A DNA stretch of 64,000 bases from Ischnura elegans (GCF_921293095.1 NC_060259.1:27163812-27227811), one strand, 5' to 3'. Counted from the first letter of the stretch, positions 44,101 to 58,309 are shown. Notes: a model not told the origin generated them from the letters alone. Numbers and translations are program-made.

Positions 44101-45018
44101 CAGAAAAACCTCTATGAAGTGAACCTCTTTACATCAAAAACCTCCTTACTTCATACCACCCCTATGGTCCCGTCAGATTTACATGTAAATTTATCGGCAA
44201 ACCTCTTTGTAGTGAACCTCTTGATATCGTAAAACTTCCACTTATCATACCGAGGAGATACCCCTGAGACAGCCTAACTACCTCCGCAAATTGTACCAAG
44301 ACAATTAGAGGCCACTAATGCAGCCTCAATTACATACATGATAGTAATAATAATGGAATGACATTTTCAGCAATAAAGGTTTCACTCTTATTTTTTTCTT
44401 ATACACCTGTAACCCATTAGTGCATAGCGTCCGATATATCGGACGTGTGCATGTCTCACATAAATACTTCTCTAGTCGATAATTCAATGAGTCAACTAAA
44501 ATATTAGCAGGAGGGTGAAGACAGACATCCATTTGAACTTAATACAGTATTAAAATGTAGTGCAAGTCAACTGGAGCCCATAACAAAATAAAATACGTCC
44601 GATATATGGAACGCTATGCACTAATGGGTTAATATGCTGTAATTTTCACATTAATCATTAGTTGTGGCCATTTTTCCATATGAGAGCATACCTAACAGTA
44701 AATAAGAAAAATGGTATCCAACTATCCCAATCATTTTAAATGACTGTTGAATTAAAAGAGATCACATTGTTTTCTCTCAAATCATGGTAAAAAACCATGC
44801 GATAGCGCTCGCTTTCTGTTATTAATAAATATATTCACTAATGCATGCATGTTCGTTTAAACACATAAACATAGTGGTTTTAAAGACAGTAGTGCCTTTT
44901 ATTTCCGAAGGATATGAAAAAATGATGCCTATCACTGAAACCTCTCTATAGTGAACCTCCATACATCAAATTGCCCAAATTTTGGTCCCCTCCGTTACGA
45001 TGTAAAGAGGTTTTACTG
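44101..45018. mobile_element. Pogo/Tigger-like non-autonomous element
   Basis: The left end CAGAAAAACCTCTATGAAGT and the right end, inverse of CAGTAAAACCTCTTTACATC, are related, with TA on both sides. A second inner copy (CTGAAACCTCTCTATAGTGA) precedes the right end. It contains another small element at 44,412-44,629. Confidence 0.82.
44412..44629. mobile_element. Nested MITE with ACCCATTAGTGCATAGCG ends
   Basis: ACCCATTAGTGCATAGCGT and its inverse are nearly perfect, extended by CGATATATCGGACG and its inverse. The flanks are TA and TA. The right side also reads TTAA and the left GTAA, so a mutated piggyBac target is an alternative. 218 bp. Confidence 0.8.
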
Positions 45019-45627
45019 TATATTTTAAAGTGTTGTAATTTAGTTCTATACAAAGTACATGTGCGTTATACATTTTGAATGACTGAAACTCTTGATGGTT
45101 CTATATTTTAGTAAGCTTTTAAATTTTAGATAAATTCTCTATTTGGTATGAGTATCAAATGTAATCAAATACATATACGCTTATTTAATATTAACAATTT
45201 CCAATTCTTGGAAAGATAATCATGTAAAATTTAATGTGAAGTGTGCCATTTATTGTGAATTCTTTGAGTTATCTATATAAGTTAAACTTTTGTGAGACAA
45301 GAATTGGTGGAATAAAGTTTTTGTTAAATTAATCTCTTTCTATCCAGCTGCCTCTATTTGAAGAGGGCTAGTGGCCTGAAATTAAGGTCGCTGTCTCGAT
45401 GTGATAATCCTCAGAAAACAATAAGTATACTGAGCTATACTGATTCATATCAAGAATTGAGTTAGAATTACATATGTACATATTTATGAAACTCAGTGAT
45501 TTTTGTGTTGTAGCGAGGATCGAGGATTTCCCCTGTTTATACCATCTCTTTTGGCTTATATACCTCATCCTATATCATTTGAACCATTTTAGCTGACATA
45601 TGATCTGGTTTTTTCTCGGCGAATGTT

Positions 45628-45706
45628 TCTTATAAATATTTCTCGGGTTTCTAGCCGAGTGAGTGAGTTTCTCACTCGGCTAGAAACCCGAGAAATATTT
45701 ATAAGA
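45628..45706. repeat. Perfect 36-bp hairpin with 7-nt loop
   Basis: The arm 45,628-45,663 is the exact reverse complement of 45,671-45,706, separated by TGAGTTT. The word CATTTTAGCTGAC occurs before (about 45,586) and directly after (about 45,707) the hairpin. Confidence 0.95.
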
Positions 45707-45719
45707 CATTTTAGCTGAC

Positions 45720-48230
45720 GTTCGTTTTTAACTGTGCCAAGGCTAGTTCCCTGGGGTCTTTTATTTCTCAACATTTTTTGTAAGAATAATGGAAAGGAAA
45801 AATTTTAAGATTATAAGACACTCCCCAGGCATTCCATTTATGCTTTTTATCTTGTTAAGGTTTCCTTGGGCATAGTTGAATGTTCTGCAAAATGGCTTTC
45901 ATAGCATTTTGTGGGTGTTGGTTGAGCAATGCAAATGCGAGATAAGGGTTCACATTGTATTCATGGGTATTTTACGGATGCTTAGCGATAAGATTCCTTT
46001 AGGCATTGCCTGCCCTATCAATAAGCTTTTATGCAACCTCGTCACTGGGAACCATCCCAATAAACCACATTGAGGCATAAGCCATGTGGTGCCAAGTATG
46101 TTACTGACCCTGGAGATAAATTTAGGAAAATTAATCTAATGAAAGGTAATTTCTAGGACCAGGCAATATAAACATGGCAGTCAATCATTCCTTCGTATTG
46201 TACTTGCTTTGTTCATGTATTTTCCCTGATTACACTGTAAAGTTCTCTTTCCCGAGGTACCTGGTTTATTATTTCCTCATGTTGATTGATGCATTATAAT
46301 AACTGGTGAAGTGTGAATAAAGAATTTGTTTTGATTTGGCAAAAGATGTCCTACTGAGAAGAGATATTGGCTCTTGATCTAGGTATTTGCGAAATGGTTT
46401 TGGAACAAGTCTTACTCCATAAGTATGGAAACCAGCAATAGATGAGGACTTGTGGCAAAAGTCTTTGAGTCAACCTTAAACAATGCCATCATGAGCAATC
46501 CTGAAAATAAATGCCACCAGGATTAAAAATTATGTCATACAACCAAGCTATTTTGTGGGTTAAACACTGGCACAAATGGCACTGAATTTAATCGCCTTTA
46601 TTGAAGTCCTTCAACTTTTTTCAGACCGAATGTTCTCTTCCCTCCACGACCAACTTCTCCTCAACATAAGGCATCGAAACTTGAACAGAAACCCACAGAA
46701 AACATCATGCACCTCAACTGACACTCGACTGATGTACTCCTTAAGCACATATGGTCACAGAAATGGTCAAGAATTACGAAATTTAAATGCCTTCTAAATG
46801 AGACCATGGAATGACAACAATAAAGCATTTGGGAGCCTTTCATTTGGCCCTACCAAAACGCATAAAAGGAAGTGTTTGAAGAGAGCTCTTTAATGTGGAA
46901 GAAACATCCATTTGAGGATTTCCCTCTGCATTTGGTAAATCTGAGGTACACCTAGCAGGGTATGATGAAAGCTTTCAGAAGGTGTTTACTTGAGAATATT
47001 CCAGGAGTTTGCATTGCTCTATGAAGCTCAATAATCATCAGAACGCTCTGGGAATGTCCATCAAATGCTTTTCTACCCATTTTCTTTCAACGTAAAATTG
47101 CCTGGGATGAATTTTATGAAATCGTAAGGTCTATATTACTACTATCTACTCCAATTTGGTAGGAAGGAAGTAGTGCAAGCATCCACTGATGTGATGAAAT
47201 AAGTCACATCAAAGATCTACTATCTGTATGTTTCTAAACTAAACTACTGTACCATATATTTACCAATGTCATTGTAGTTATATGTAATGTTATAAAGCAT
47301 TCTAGTGGATAAGTTAGGAAAATATTGAGCATTTGGTGAGTTACCAAAGCTTGTATCCCCTCTCAAGTTGGACGTATCTGTTCATTTAATGGTCTAGTCC
47401 TATTCATTTTATGAAAAAATCCAATTCTCTTCCTTTTCCATCCTCAATAACCAAACATTCTTCCCTCTAACATGGATTTAAACGCACTCTTCCCACTCAA
47501 TACTCCCTCTATCAAAACTTTCTGTTTCCTCCATGTCTCATGTAGAAGTTTTCTCTCGACACCAACCATGTCTAGCACCTTTTTGTTCCTATTCCTCTCG
47601 CTACACTTCACCTTCCTCATTCTTCTCCATGCCTATATCTTGATTGCCTCCAGCCTTTTATCATCCTCTTTCCTCAGCCTCCACTGTGAATCGCTTCAGT
47701 CCAGATAAGGCTCTTCACTAGCCTTATCATCGGCTTAACCTTATTCATGAACATTTCCCTTGCCTGACTGATTCTCTGTTTTATATTATTGCTGCTGTTT
47801 CCATTTTTATCTTATTTATTGCACAAATAGTTGAACTGTTGCAATAGCATTAAGGTACAAATATTTCTTGTGGTGCCCTGTTGACTTCATTAGAGAGACT
47901 TATATATTTGTCAATTTATTTTTTCTCTGAATAAAGTATTTAAGTAATGGATAGTAGTATTAAATTAGCCAGTTTTTACAATGTGTTTAAAATCACAATG
48001 CATTTATCTATTTGAACACGGTAGAATATATTTGTGCACCAATCTTTAACGTAGTGTCCATAAGTTAGCAAACATGTTGGTCACTCCATGTCAACTCAGC
48101 CAATGACGTTAGCTAGGACTTGGCTTTGAGAGGGATGGTTCATATTGAATAGTGCATGAAATTTTTGTAAACAACATGAATTTATTTTAGACAAACATGG
48201 CTACATTAAGTGTTTGTTATAAAAAGTCTT
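45720..48230. other. Intergenic, nothing recognised
   Basis: AT-rich sequence 3' of the P450 gene. No domains, RNA genes or clear element ends. Confidence 0.4.
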
Positions 48231-48233
48231 ATA

Positions 48234-48959
48234 CAGTGGAGAACCTCAAATCCGGAATCCAGAAAACTGGAAAACCAGAAACCCGGAATGCTTGAAAATT
48301 CCTCTGTGTAGTGTTTCGACTTGCCACCTTGTGGCACCACTCTCTGAGCCTTGTCCTGGGGCACGTAGGAAGTTAGCATACACTATGAACATATGCAAAC
48401 AACCTAGGCAGAAACACGGAGGGATCTTAAATATCAAGCACAAGAGCCTGAACGCATTTATAAATTAATCAATTAACAAAATATAGAAGCATTTGCACAG
48501 ATTTACAGTCCGACTAAGGAAGTATTGATAGATATCGAAACGTCTGCTAGCAAATGCTATCAACGAAAGCTATTTAGCATGAAGAAAAAGATATATTTAT
48601 TGCTCATTCTCATCCAGTTATAAGCATGTATAGTGTTTGCTGCAGAAGCTATGGCCGTGATTTGACGACTTATTCGACAAGTTTTTTGCCTCCTTCAATG
48701 TAGTGTACTTGAATCCATCAAAGGTGATGACTTCTTCTAGGGGTCTAATCATTTTAAAGGAAAGTTATATATATTAAATTGAAATATGCTAGAAAGCTTA
48801 CGCTAATTAATGTTAAAAATCCCTTTCATGTGTAATTCTGAGTTAAGGTTTTATTGTATTAAAATTCTCAAAAAAAAGTACCACTTTCTCTGCAAGGTGA
48901 AAACCAGAAATCCTAAAGCCCTTTGGTACCAAGCTTTCTGTATTTGAGGTCCTCACCTG
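48234..48959. mobile_element. Pogo/Tigger-like non-autonomous element
   Basis: The left end CAGTGGAGAACCTCAAATCC and the right end, inverse of CAGGTGAGGACCTCAAATAC, lie between TA dinucleotides. 726 bp, no transposase frame. Confidence 0.8.
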
Positions 48960-48961
48960 TA

Positions 48962-51900
48962 CAGTTTTTTCCCCTCTAAAATGAAGGCAAGCTATCATGA
49001 TAGATAGGCAAAACGAGGGTTTTTTGGGGGAGGTTTCTTTTCCGGTCATCTCCATCTTAGTTACACCACTGAATTCAGCCAATTTTTGGGGTCATAATGC
49101 TGACCAACTCAGATTTTTATTTTTATTTTCCACAGGTAATTAAATTTGTAGCCTATCCTCAGGGGGTCAAGAATGAATAGATACAGATGTTGCAATGGTG
49201 AATCTGTACATGTATTTATAATCCAACCTGCCTGGAGCATCTGGGCAAACTATTACCTGAATGGAATGGAAAATAGATGCATTGGTGTGGTGGAGGTATG
49301 ATTCATTTTTGACCAATTCAGGAAATTGTATTTTCATGGGTGAATATAATGCATTGCTACATTGGCCCCGGAGACCAAAGTTGCCACTAATGCCTAAGTC
49401 ATTTACATCACTATTACAAGTTTAAGAGTCAAAAAAGTACATTGACGAAAAACTTAAATTGCTCATTATTATTTTTAGAAAAGGTAATTAAAATTAATTT
49501 TATTTACAATAATTAATGGAGGATAACCTAGTTCCATACCTAAATTAATATACTCTATTAATACTGGTTATTTTTAATTATTATTGTAAATTAATAGTAA
49601 TAAGCTATTACATACTTATAAACTGAGGTGAATTTTGAAAAATATTTCAGTCTTTCAACATCAAATTAAAGTTACCGTCTCCACCTCTGATCTGCATTTG
49701 TATATGATTCTATCTAGCTTTGTCAAAATTCACTACATGCCAGCTTTTCTAACGTGTGTTTTATGCAAACTTTAACCCTTTTTGTGCGGCGGGTCAATAT
49801 ATCGTCTTTTGCCGCTGGGGCAAAAAGTGCTCTTGGACTCTTCTGTCTCGTGTCTTACAAACCAAAACACAAAGCAGAGACAATTCAGACGTAGCATAGG
49901 GAAAGGAAGACTTATTTTCAGTGGAGACAACTTAATTGATTTAATTATAACTCTTGTATAAAATATTCATTAGACAGAAACATAAATTTACCTTTTGCAA
50001 ATGGGAGATATAGTCTATTTTAAGGCTTTGATGAAGAGATTAATAGAAATTGTCTGCTGCAGCATTAAACACTGTAATGTTTTTCAATTAATGCTGAAAA
50101 ATTGCTTATTATTTTAGTAAAATAGTTGTTCTATTGAAAAATGTTATGTAATTTTTTGGTAATAGATAAGGGTGGAAAAGATGCTCTAACTCATGTTCAG
50201 AAAGTGATGTAGAAATATTTTTGCAAGTATCCAAAATGCCCTGATCATTTGCTGAAAATCTACGAGGAGAGGTCTAACAAAGGAGCTAATGGTATGAAGT
50301 TATAGTCGATACAACTGTATAATGAACTCCACATAAAACCATGCTTAAGTCAAAATAGCTAGAAACTATCAAAAGTAATACGTATACACTACTTGTACGT
50401 GTACACTACTTATGATAAATCCTGAAAAGCATATTAATATCTCATAGAAAATAAACTTTTATAGGCATTTAAAATTTTTTTCTTATACACATGAGTGTTA
50501 TGCACATAATCTCAATATATTTTTGTTGGTGTGCCCATGGGCAGCGGTTAGAGTTATGTTGGGGGCGATCAATCCTGCAAGGGGTTGAGGGACTATGTAA
50601 TACCCTCCGTGAAAGTAAGGGGAGTAAGCTTATTTGTTTCATTTTAATTGTTATTAGAGCCCATAAAATTGGCATTCTTGCTGGATGCATACAACCATTT
50701 CTTTCAAATAAAATGCAAAAATAATTTAAATAACAGCTTACCTTCATACCTTGATGATGGACTATTTATCCAGTAGAAAGTGGAACAGTGAACGTTTTTG
50801 TTGTACCTGTGAAGAAGACGTGGTATGAATCATTTATAACTTATCCTTTTAATGTAGGAGATTGATTTATGGCTACCAAGATTTTTGTTCTGGTATTTGG
50901 AATCATACATGCACTGCTGTGTCATATTATTTGCATCTTGAATGATCTCATCTCCTCATAGGAAGTTGAAATTGAAGCTGTGAAGATGATTAGAGTCAGA
51001 GGCTATCATTTTTACGTAAAGAGGCTCACATTGCACAAGAAAATAGGGTCAAGCTGGGTTCAAAGTTCCTTGATAAGACCCTTCAGTAATAGGAATGGGT
51101 CAGTGGGTTGAAAAAATCTAATGGGTCATAGAATGCATTTGTATGGTGCTTCAGTCAGCTGTTTGATGTTCTATAGTGCTCTTCTTGGCCTAGCATTGTC
51201 CATGCATGAAGGATTGGCATCGAGTAGGTAAATATATCCAGGTCTAACTGCAGTCCATTGTCAGTTATACAGTTCTTTTTTCCCTTCATGTGATAATTTT
51301 CCTGCATTCATTTATGCTTGTAGTTCTTGTAGTGCACTTTTTTATATTTGAATGTCACAGATGAAAACCTATAAAATATTAACATACTTTTCAAGTTTAT
51401 TTAAGAGTATTATATTCCTTCAAGGTTATTTTAATTTTTTGTGGCTATTTTTCCCAAAATATGGTTTTAAGCAGAATTCATTAAAACCCTGCCTCTGTCG
51501 AATCAATTTTTACTAATATATAGTCCTTTCTCTAGAGCTCTTGTGTTAATAGAAGATTTTTAGCTTATTCTCTGGGCATCATAGATATTTTGGAATATAT
51601 TTCCATATCAATTGTTGAGCAGATGCTAGTTATGTTCCCATTTGAGTTTACGATGATTGAGATTGTGATAATGCATATCAAATATTTCTAGCTGTATAAC
51701 ATGGACACATTCTTGGCAGCCATACTTGGCATTAACTTAAATAATTACTCATGGAAAATGTTGTTGACTATTTGATATAATCATAAATTTTTGGGGCATT
51801 TATTTTTTGTATTCAGTCATTTAGAGGATTTATTTTCTAGTAAAAATTATGCCAGTTGTTTTAATTTGTATACTTATTGCGTAATGATTTTTCGAATTTC

Positions 51901-53620
51901 GGGGGCACAGCTTGCGTAACAGACTTGTGGAAAAATTAATCGGTATTTTTATTTTAATTGGTGAATAATTTATAATAGAACAGGTAATCATCCAAAGAAA
52001 CTTCGCTAAGTATGGTTGGAAATAAAATTTTCTTTTCAATAAATACTGTTTTGTCAAGCCAGTTATCAGCTTAAGGTATCAGTGATTTCCTTTAGAAGTT
52101 TTAGCGTTGACCTGTATTTTTGCCATTTTTTTGCCAGTGTTTTCTTTGAATTATTTTTAATTATTAGCTGAAGTTACCTAGCTAATAAATTTTATCAATA
52201 TGTTTATGAACATTATGGGAAAATATTTAAGAACAAGATTACTTATTCTATCATGAGATTTCCTGTAAACATTACTTCATCGTATGAATAAAAGGGAATG
52301 TTTTTTGTATGGCTAACCTATTTATAGCATTCTAATGTTTTAATTAGCCACAGTAATATTGCCAATGTGATTTTATTTCCAAATCGATATTCTCGGAATG
52401 AATATTTGCCTCAAAATTTGGAAATAACTACGATAAACAAGAAATTTGTCATTATTTTTATCAGAGAGAGGTTGTAATATTAAGTAAAGGGGATATCATA
52501 TGTGATAAATATTGATATTTATGCCTCAATGTAGTTACCCGTTATATGCCAGTTTTTCATTGATAAGATGAGTTAATGCTCTTTGTCCCAAAACATCCAT
52601 ATTGTGGATAAATACAGAAATCGCTACATAGTTCTACCTTTTATCTCTTTCTCCTGCCAATAATTCTTTGAAGACATGTTTTCTAGTCAGTGCCATGGAG
52701 TTATTGGCAGCAAATTGTTGAGGAAAGTCAAAAGCTGGGGAATTGTGTTGATTGCACAAATGTCAGTCCTAAACTGTGAGAAAATTGAAATTTCATTAAG
52801 GCGAAAGGTGATTGCCCCGTTTAATGATTTTTCTAGTTTGAGTGATGATTACGATACTATGGACATGAAACCTTTGCTAACATATAACATTGCATGCATT
52901 GCTCACTGCATTTTTTCTGTCCAGCTCATCAAAATTGACATAAATTGGAAATTGAAAGTTTTATATGTTTCAATTAATTGAATACATTACTTTTGGCAAA
53001 AAACAGTCACAACAAAAGAATTCTAGCCAAGCCAATAGTCCAATGCGAATTGTAAAACCAAGGTACATGCTGGTGTTAATTAATAAATCAAATAACAATA
53101 ATGACCAAAACATGACCCGACGGCATCGCCAGCATCGAGTTGGGGGAACTAGAATGACTCATCCACTCAGCGAGAGGAAGGGTAGGCCTGCAAAACCGTG
53201 GGAGGGTAGGGGCTGTGGTGGGGTTGGAGAGTTCTCTGGGTGTATGGGAACTCTGCCTTCATAGCAGCGAGGCACTGGATTCAATACAGATGGGAGCAAG
53301 GGAGGAGCATGTAAGATCACGAAATTTTGTGAAATATTTTTTTCTAGGTAGAAATGTGCGAGCCAAGTGATTTGTGCAAGTTTGAAATACAGGCCTGCAT
53401 TTTTACGATTCTACCAAGTTCTGTTGATGGAGTGCCATATTTATTCGTGCGCTGAATCCGAAAAATGTCTCATTTTTACTAGATTGAGTCAGAACTTTTT
53501 TTTAATTCACCATCTGTACATTTCTAAACTTTCATATATGGAAGAAAATCAAAAATATAAGACATACAATTATATGTGTACTAATGTGTAAAATACAATG
53601 TAATGTGCACATACCTACTT
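48962..53620. other. Intergenic, nothing firmly recognised
   Basis: A lone TAGTTACACCACTG end near 49,056-49,069, and a TTTAACCCTTTTTGTGCGGC end-like word near 49,772. Open frames such as 52,676-52,981 carry no recognisable domain. Confidence 0.4.
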
Positions 53621-53625
53621 TTATA

Positions 53626-54275
53626 ATAGGGTGGTTTCCTATTATTTTTTTATTGCCGAAATCAAAAACTCCTGGAGTGCGTATTTCACGCTTTTAGATT
53701 TTTAAATGACGATATCTATTTTTCACGGTTAAATGAAACGTGAAAATTTTTGAGCGCGCGAAAACGCGACGGGTAAGTATGAATGCTAGGATAACTCCGT
53801 GTGAAGTATTTCTGGTTCCCGCTGCCGCAAGTGAGGTGACCTTGGGGCGAGGCTTTGAGCGCTGATACAACGGAGGATGCTAGCAGGTAGCCGAGTACCC
53901 TGCTAGCCGGTAGCGCTTGGCTTAAATAAGGATTATAAATACCTTATTAAACGAATAAAACTTTCCGACCTGAGCCAGTTTTATAGGTGATTATTAAGAC
54001 ATGTTTCCCTGAGCTCTGTGCCTCATGCATGCATTGGTAGTCTCAGACGATGTAAAACTCCTATCTGCTCGTATAGAAACTAGGTCCCTGTGATGTCACA
54101 TGGAGTGGCATCGCATCGGCGCCAATCTGGCCTTTTTCAAATGTGATTAAAATTGCCATTCATCTAAACCGGTATGTCTAAAACCAAATAATTTGTATAC
54201 TATGAATAAACTAATGGTGGGTAAGGAATCGCAATCAAGGCCTCTCGGTTTCTATGATGAAGGAAACTACCCTAT
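53626..54275. mobile_element. 650-bp TIR element, copy 2
   Basis: Same element as 27,964-28,617, with ends ATAGGGTGGTTTCCT and the inverse AGGAAACTACCCTAT. Here TA flanks both ends, which favours a Tc1/mariner-type origin. Confidence 0.82.
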
Positions 54276-54889
54276 TATTGCATATAATCCTTATTACTTT
54301 CAAAATTGGATATAATAGTGGAAATTATGTTAATACTACATATTATGCTAATTCAAACAAAATTATGCTGTTGTAGTGAAAACTTCTTGTTGGTTTTTGG
54401 GTGCGGTCTAATATAGGAACATGTGATTCGGTGATAAATTGATAAAAAAAAGTGATGGAACCATGATTAACAAAGTTTGATTACATATGTCCGAGTTCCA
54501 TATACAGAGATACATATATGTGGTGCGCATCCCTATTCTTGAAATCATACGGAGGTAAAACACTAATCGTGGAAAGTCATTGGTTGTCACAGGAGAGCAC
54601 GGTACATATGCGACTCATGCTATCAAGGTCTTTCAAAAATTGGGGACCGGGGAGGCAGGTTGCGTGAGAAAAGGGGAGATGACCAGAAGGAGAGGCGGAA
54701 GCTATTCGAATGAAACCACTTGCCTTTGTTCTCAGGATCTCAGGTAACTTGAAACTTTTACGCAACATCAGTGAAATTTTATCTGGCTATAGAACTCCGG
54801 GCTCAATCCATTCCACTTCCATTTTTAATTTTTAACAGGGAAACTACTTACATGCTTAAAAAATGTCAAAAATATACTGTGTATGGTGC

Positions 54890-55390
54890 CATTTTCTTTT
54901 GAATTTTCTGCTCAGAGCAAATGTTTCAATCCAATCAAGATACCTCATCATTTGCCGAAAGTCAGGGTTAGAGACATTTGGGCCCATTAAATGACTCATT
55001 TTTTTTACAGGGTTAGAGACATTTGGGCCCATTAAATGACTCATTTTTTTGGCCTCGACAAACTGAAAGCTTTGAAGGTTGGCTGAAAAAGGTCAGTTGT
55101 TGAGAAAGGGTGAAACAAGTTTCTATTGTTCTCGTGTAATTTGATATTTTATTTTGAAGGGTTTATGGTCTTCATAACATGAAACCTGAGCCAGCAATGA
55201 TCTGGGTTGTCAGAGGCTTGTTGGGGGGCTACGGAGGAGAGGGAAATGTTAGGGGAGTGGACTGAGGACTGATGGGTGGGGGATAGTGGATTTTGGGTAA
55301 TGTGGGAGGTAGTTACTATTCTACGGCACTGAGGTTCTCCTGATGGTAGTTCTATCTCTTTACAAAGATTCACTCTATGTGCCTGTTGTG
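54890..55390. repeat. Dispersed repeat family B, copy 1
   Basis: Blocks shared with 59,690-60,430 and 61,930-62,500 include GAAAAAGGTCAGT, AACTTGATATTTT-like, a G-rich central tract and CGGCACTGAGGTTCTCCTG. Non-coding in all copies. Confidence 0.8.
54964..55050. repeat. 45-bp tandem duplication inside repeat family B
   Basis: AGGGTTAGAGACATTTGGGC and onward is repeated with no mismatch except at the end. The other copies of the family have a single unit. Confidence 0.93.
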
Positions 55391-55867
55391 TATAGCCTTA
55401 AAGTAGTTCTGCTAAAAATTATATTCCAACTTCTCTAATCACCTTTTTACTATTTATTATTTTATTCTATATATCAGGTATTATTTTTATCACTTATTAT
55501 TATTTATTACAGTACTGTTACAATAATTTTTGCTGTTACTACTATGGCCTTGACTGGAACACATGCCTCCAACAAGTTATTTGCAGTGTAATTAGACTAA
55601 TAGGCAAATGTGTATTGCTGGTTGCCTGTGGTCTACTGTGTTTATTCCATGTCATAACCTTTATTTTTTTCTAAATTTAGTTTAGTGGTACTAATGGTTG
55701 GAAGCTAAGTCATTCTAAAACATTTCCAGTAATTCATAAGATGAAATAATTTTCAGTGAGAAAAATCATGATGCAATGCAAACATGCAATCTTTTTCTAA
55801 AAGTTTTATTTCCCATAGTTCATTATGATTCATAAAATGTTAGGGTAGATAGTGAAGAGATGTGGAG

Positions 55868-56060
55868 TTTGGTGGCCCTGTGGGTAGTGTGTTGGCTTAT
55901 TGATAGAAGGATCCTGGGTTCAAATAGAGGAAGCCCTCAGAAACCTTGATCAAAATTCCTCTTTCAAAAGTTTGAGTTAGCATATCTGGCATATATATTC
56001 CCCCAACACACTTGGTGATCTTTGGTAAGGTCACAGGGGTACTAATAAAAATAAATGAAA
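55868..56060 (+). repeat. tRNA-derived SINE
   Basis: TGGTGGCCCTGTGGGTAGTG (A-box region) and CTGGGTTCAAATAGAGG (B box) are about 45 bases apart. A short body follows, with an A-rich AAAATAAATGAAATAA tail. Confidence 0.72.
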
Positions 56061-58300
56061 TAATATCATGAGATACATTTAGGAATTACCGGCACACAAT
56101 TGTAATCATGGCTATCGTTGGCTGAGTTATTAGAAGTTTTAATGCTAAGTTGATATTGTGCCGAACAAAACTCGATAATGAGTATCTCCTTTCACTAGAT
56201 GACATTAATTTGACACTATGCCATTTGGTCCACCCGAGAGGGGCGGTGGAGACTGGCTCCTCTCACCTGTGGGTCGTCAAACCAAGGGTCACGTGAAAGC
56301 ATGAAAAAAGAAAGAGAGAAAGTCACTATACTATACCTTGACACAGCAGAGTGAACTGCGGCATACTGCTGATCTATGGGACATAATTTTACAGGTCTGA
56401 ATTTCTGTCGTACCCTTTTGCCCGTCTCCATTCCTCTGTGACACGTGTAACTGACAGCATTTTGAGGCTTGCTGTCAGGTGTTGCCTCACTAGTGGGTGG
56501 CAAGTGTTGAACTGTCAATGCAGCACTGTGAGGTCAAGCTTTGCACGTCCAACCTAATGAGGGCTTCCAAGTGTGACCAGGAGAAGATGAATGAGCAGGG
56601 ACTTGCTGGCTTCAGCAATGACTAGCCCAGATAAATACTGTAGCTGTCCTCAGTGGTGGGGATGGGCACAGTAGGTTGGATTGCCATCAACAGAGATTCA
56701 CCATTAAAAGTGAACCAACGGTTTTTTAAAAATTTTTTATGCTGTTTCTTCAGCGGCAAACAGAAAAAACTACCATCATACCCTTACTTCAAATCATTTT
56801 CTGACCTTTTCTTGACTCTTCTAAATATTTCTTATTTTGCTTTAGCCATTTGCGAATCCAGAGATGACCGGCTGCTTCAACACTGATACAGTGCAGTAAA
56901 ATTTCTAATAACTCATGGCATAGTAAATTCAGAACTGTTGTGCGCCTTTTGTCCACCACCATGTTGTAATGGGGCATTAAGAATCTTGCCAGAATACTGT
57001 TTCTGCGTAGAATAGGCAGTTTTGTTTTGATGCTCGTGCACTTTTTAAAGAGGAAATGAATTCAAAAAGATCACTTTTATCAACTTTTTATACATTAACT
57101 AAAAGTTACAAAGATAGAAATGCTATAATAATCATTTGGTAAACCTTGGTGGTTCATGAGGTAGAACAGGTGGGGCAAATTTGGGAGATGGGGGGTCAAA
57201 TCCAATTCAAGGCAAATGATTTTTCATCTGTTGAATTTTTGCACTTGTGGGTGACACCATACTTCTAGCTACTGGCTAGTCTACCTGTATTTTGTGGGAT
57301 AATTAATTATTGAAGCTGAGGGGTGACAGCAAGGATTGAAATCTTTTTTAAATCAAATTTTATTCTGTTGAAGGTGACTTTTGTCAGGACCGGTAGAGAG
57401 GCATGTTGGGAGGATAGGTAGTAGCAGGCTTGGGAATTATTTATACATATGCATATAATGCAATCTTATGTTGGAGGCTGGGCATATTTGCCATTGATGG
57501 AGATAGATTGTTATTAGTTGTGCAGGAGATAGATGGTAGAGGGGGAACTGGGCTGCTGCTTGGTTGTGGCTTCGATGTGCACAGAGGTTTTAAAACTATG
57601 AATATAATACGAAATGTGTGTATCAAGGATAGTTACTTTGGAGGAGGAGATAGATGAGGTGAAGGAAAGAGTAGAATTCATTCATGGTCAAAAAAAGAAG
57701 AGTCAAGGTCTTTTGGCCATAGGAAGAGAATAGTTTTGATATTAATACAGAAAAGGCTTTAAGGGGTATTCGGAGAGTAATTTTTCATTGAGGAAACCAA
57801 GATAAAAATGAGCGTATGAGGTACTACACCTATTTCCCCACAGCCTTTGAATGATAGGCAGTGGAGGGCATTGAAGGAGAAAATATTATGGGAGAGGATG
57901 AAAAAGCAGGTCTAAGAGGAAGTCATTGCTGAGAATGTGAGGGCTATTGTGTTCCAATAGGTTGTGGCAGAGAAAAAGAAGGCCTTGGTCATGGAGAGTG
58001 GATGTATAAATGGATATTATATCAATGGTAGCTATCGTGAGAGATGTGTTGAAGGGAGTGTGGTATTCTGGTACATCCCTTCAGTAGGTAAAGGAAGAGA
58101 TTAGACAGGATACTGCTGGGAGTGGTCCACAAATGTAACATCCCTTTACCATCCCTGCCAGCTGAATATAAAGTCCTTTCAGTAACCATTTATCTTTTTT
58201 GCTTCTAATTAGAATCCTATTTTACTGAAAATAATATAGTATTTAATCACTACATAATTTTTCAGGGAAATTGTGAAATCCATGTGTGTCCTGGTTGATT
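56061..58300. other. Intergenic, nothing recognised
   Basis: Includes open frames at 56,216-56,518 (minus) and 57,430-57,657 (plus) without recognisable domains. Confidence 0.4.
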
Positions 58301-58309
58301 CCATAAAGC

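Noticed and set aside
52676-52981. 101-codon open frame
   Set aside because: No domain, AT-rich composition like its surroundings, no promoter or polyadenylation context.
56216-56518. 100-codon minus-strand open frame
   Set aside because: Composition does not resemble a known domain and no exon context was found; could be part of an unknown repeat.
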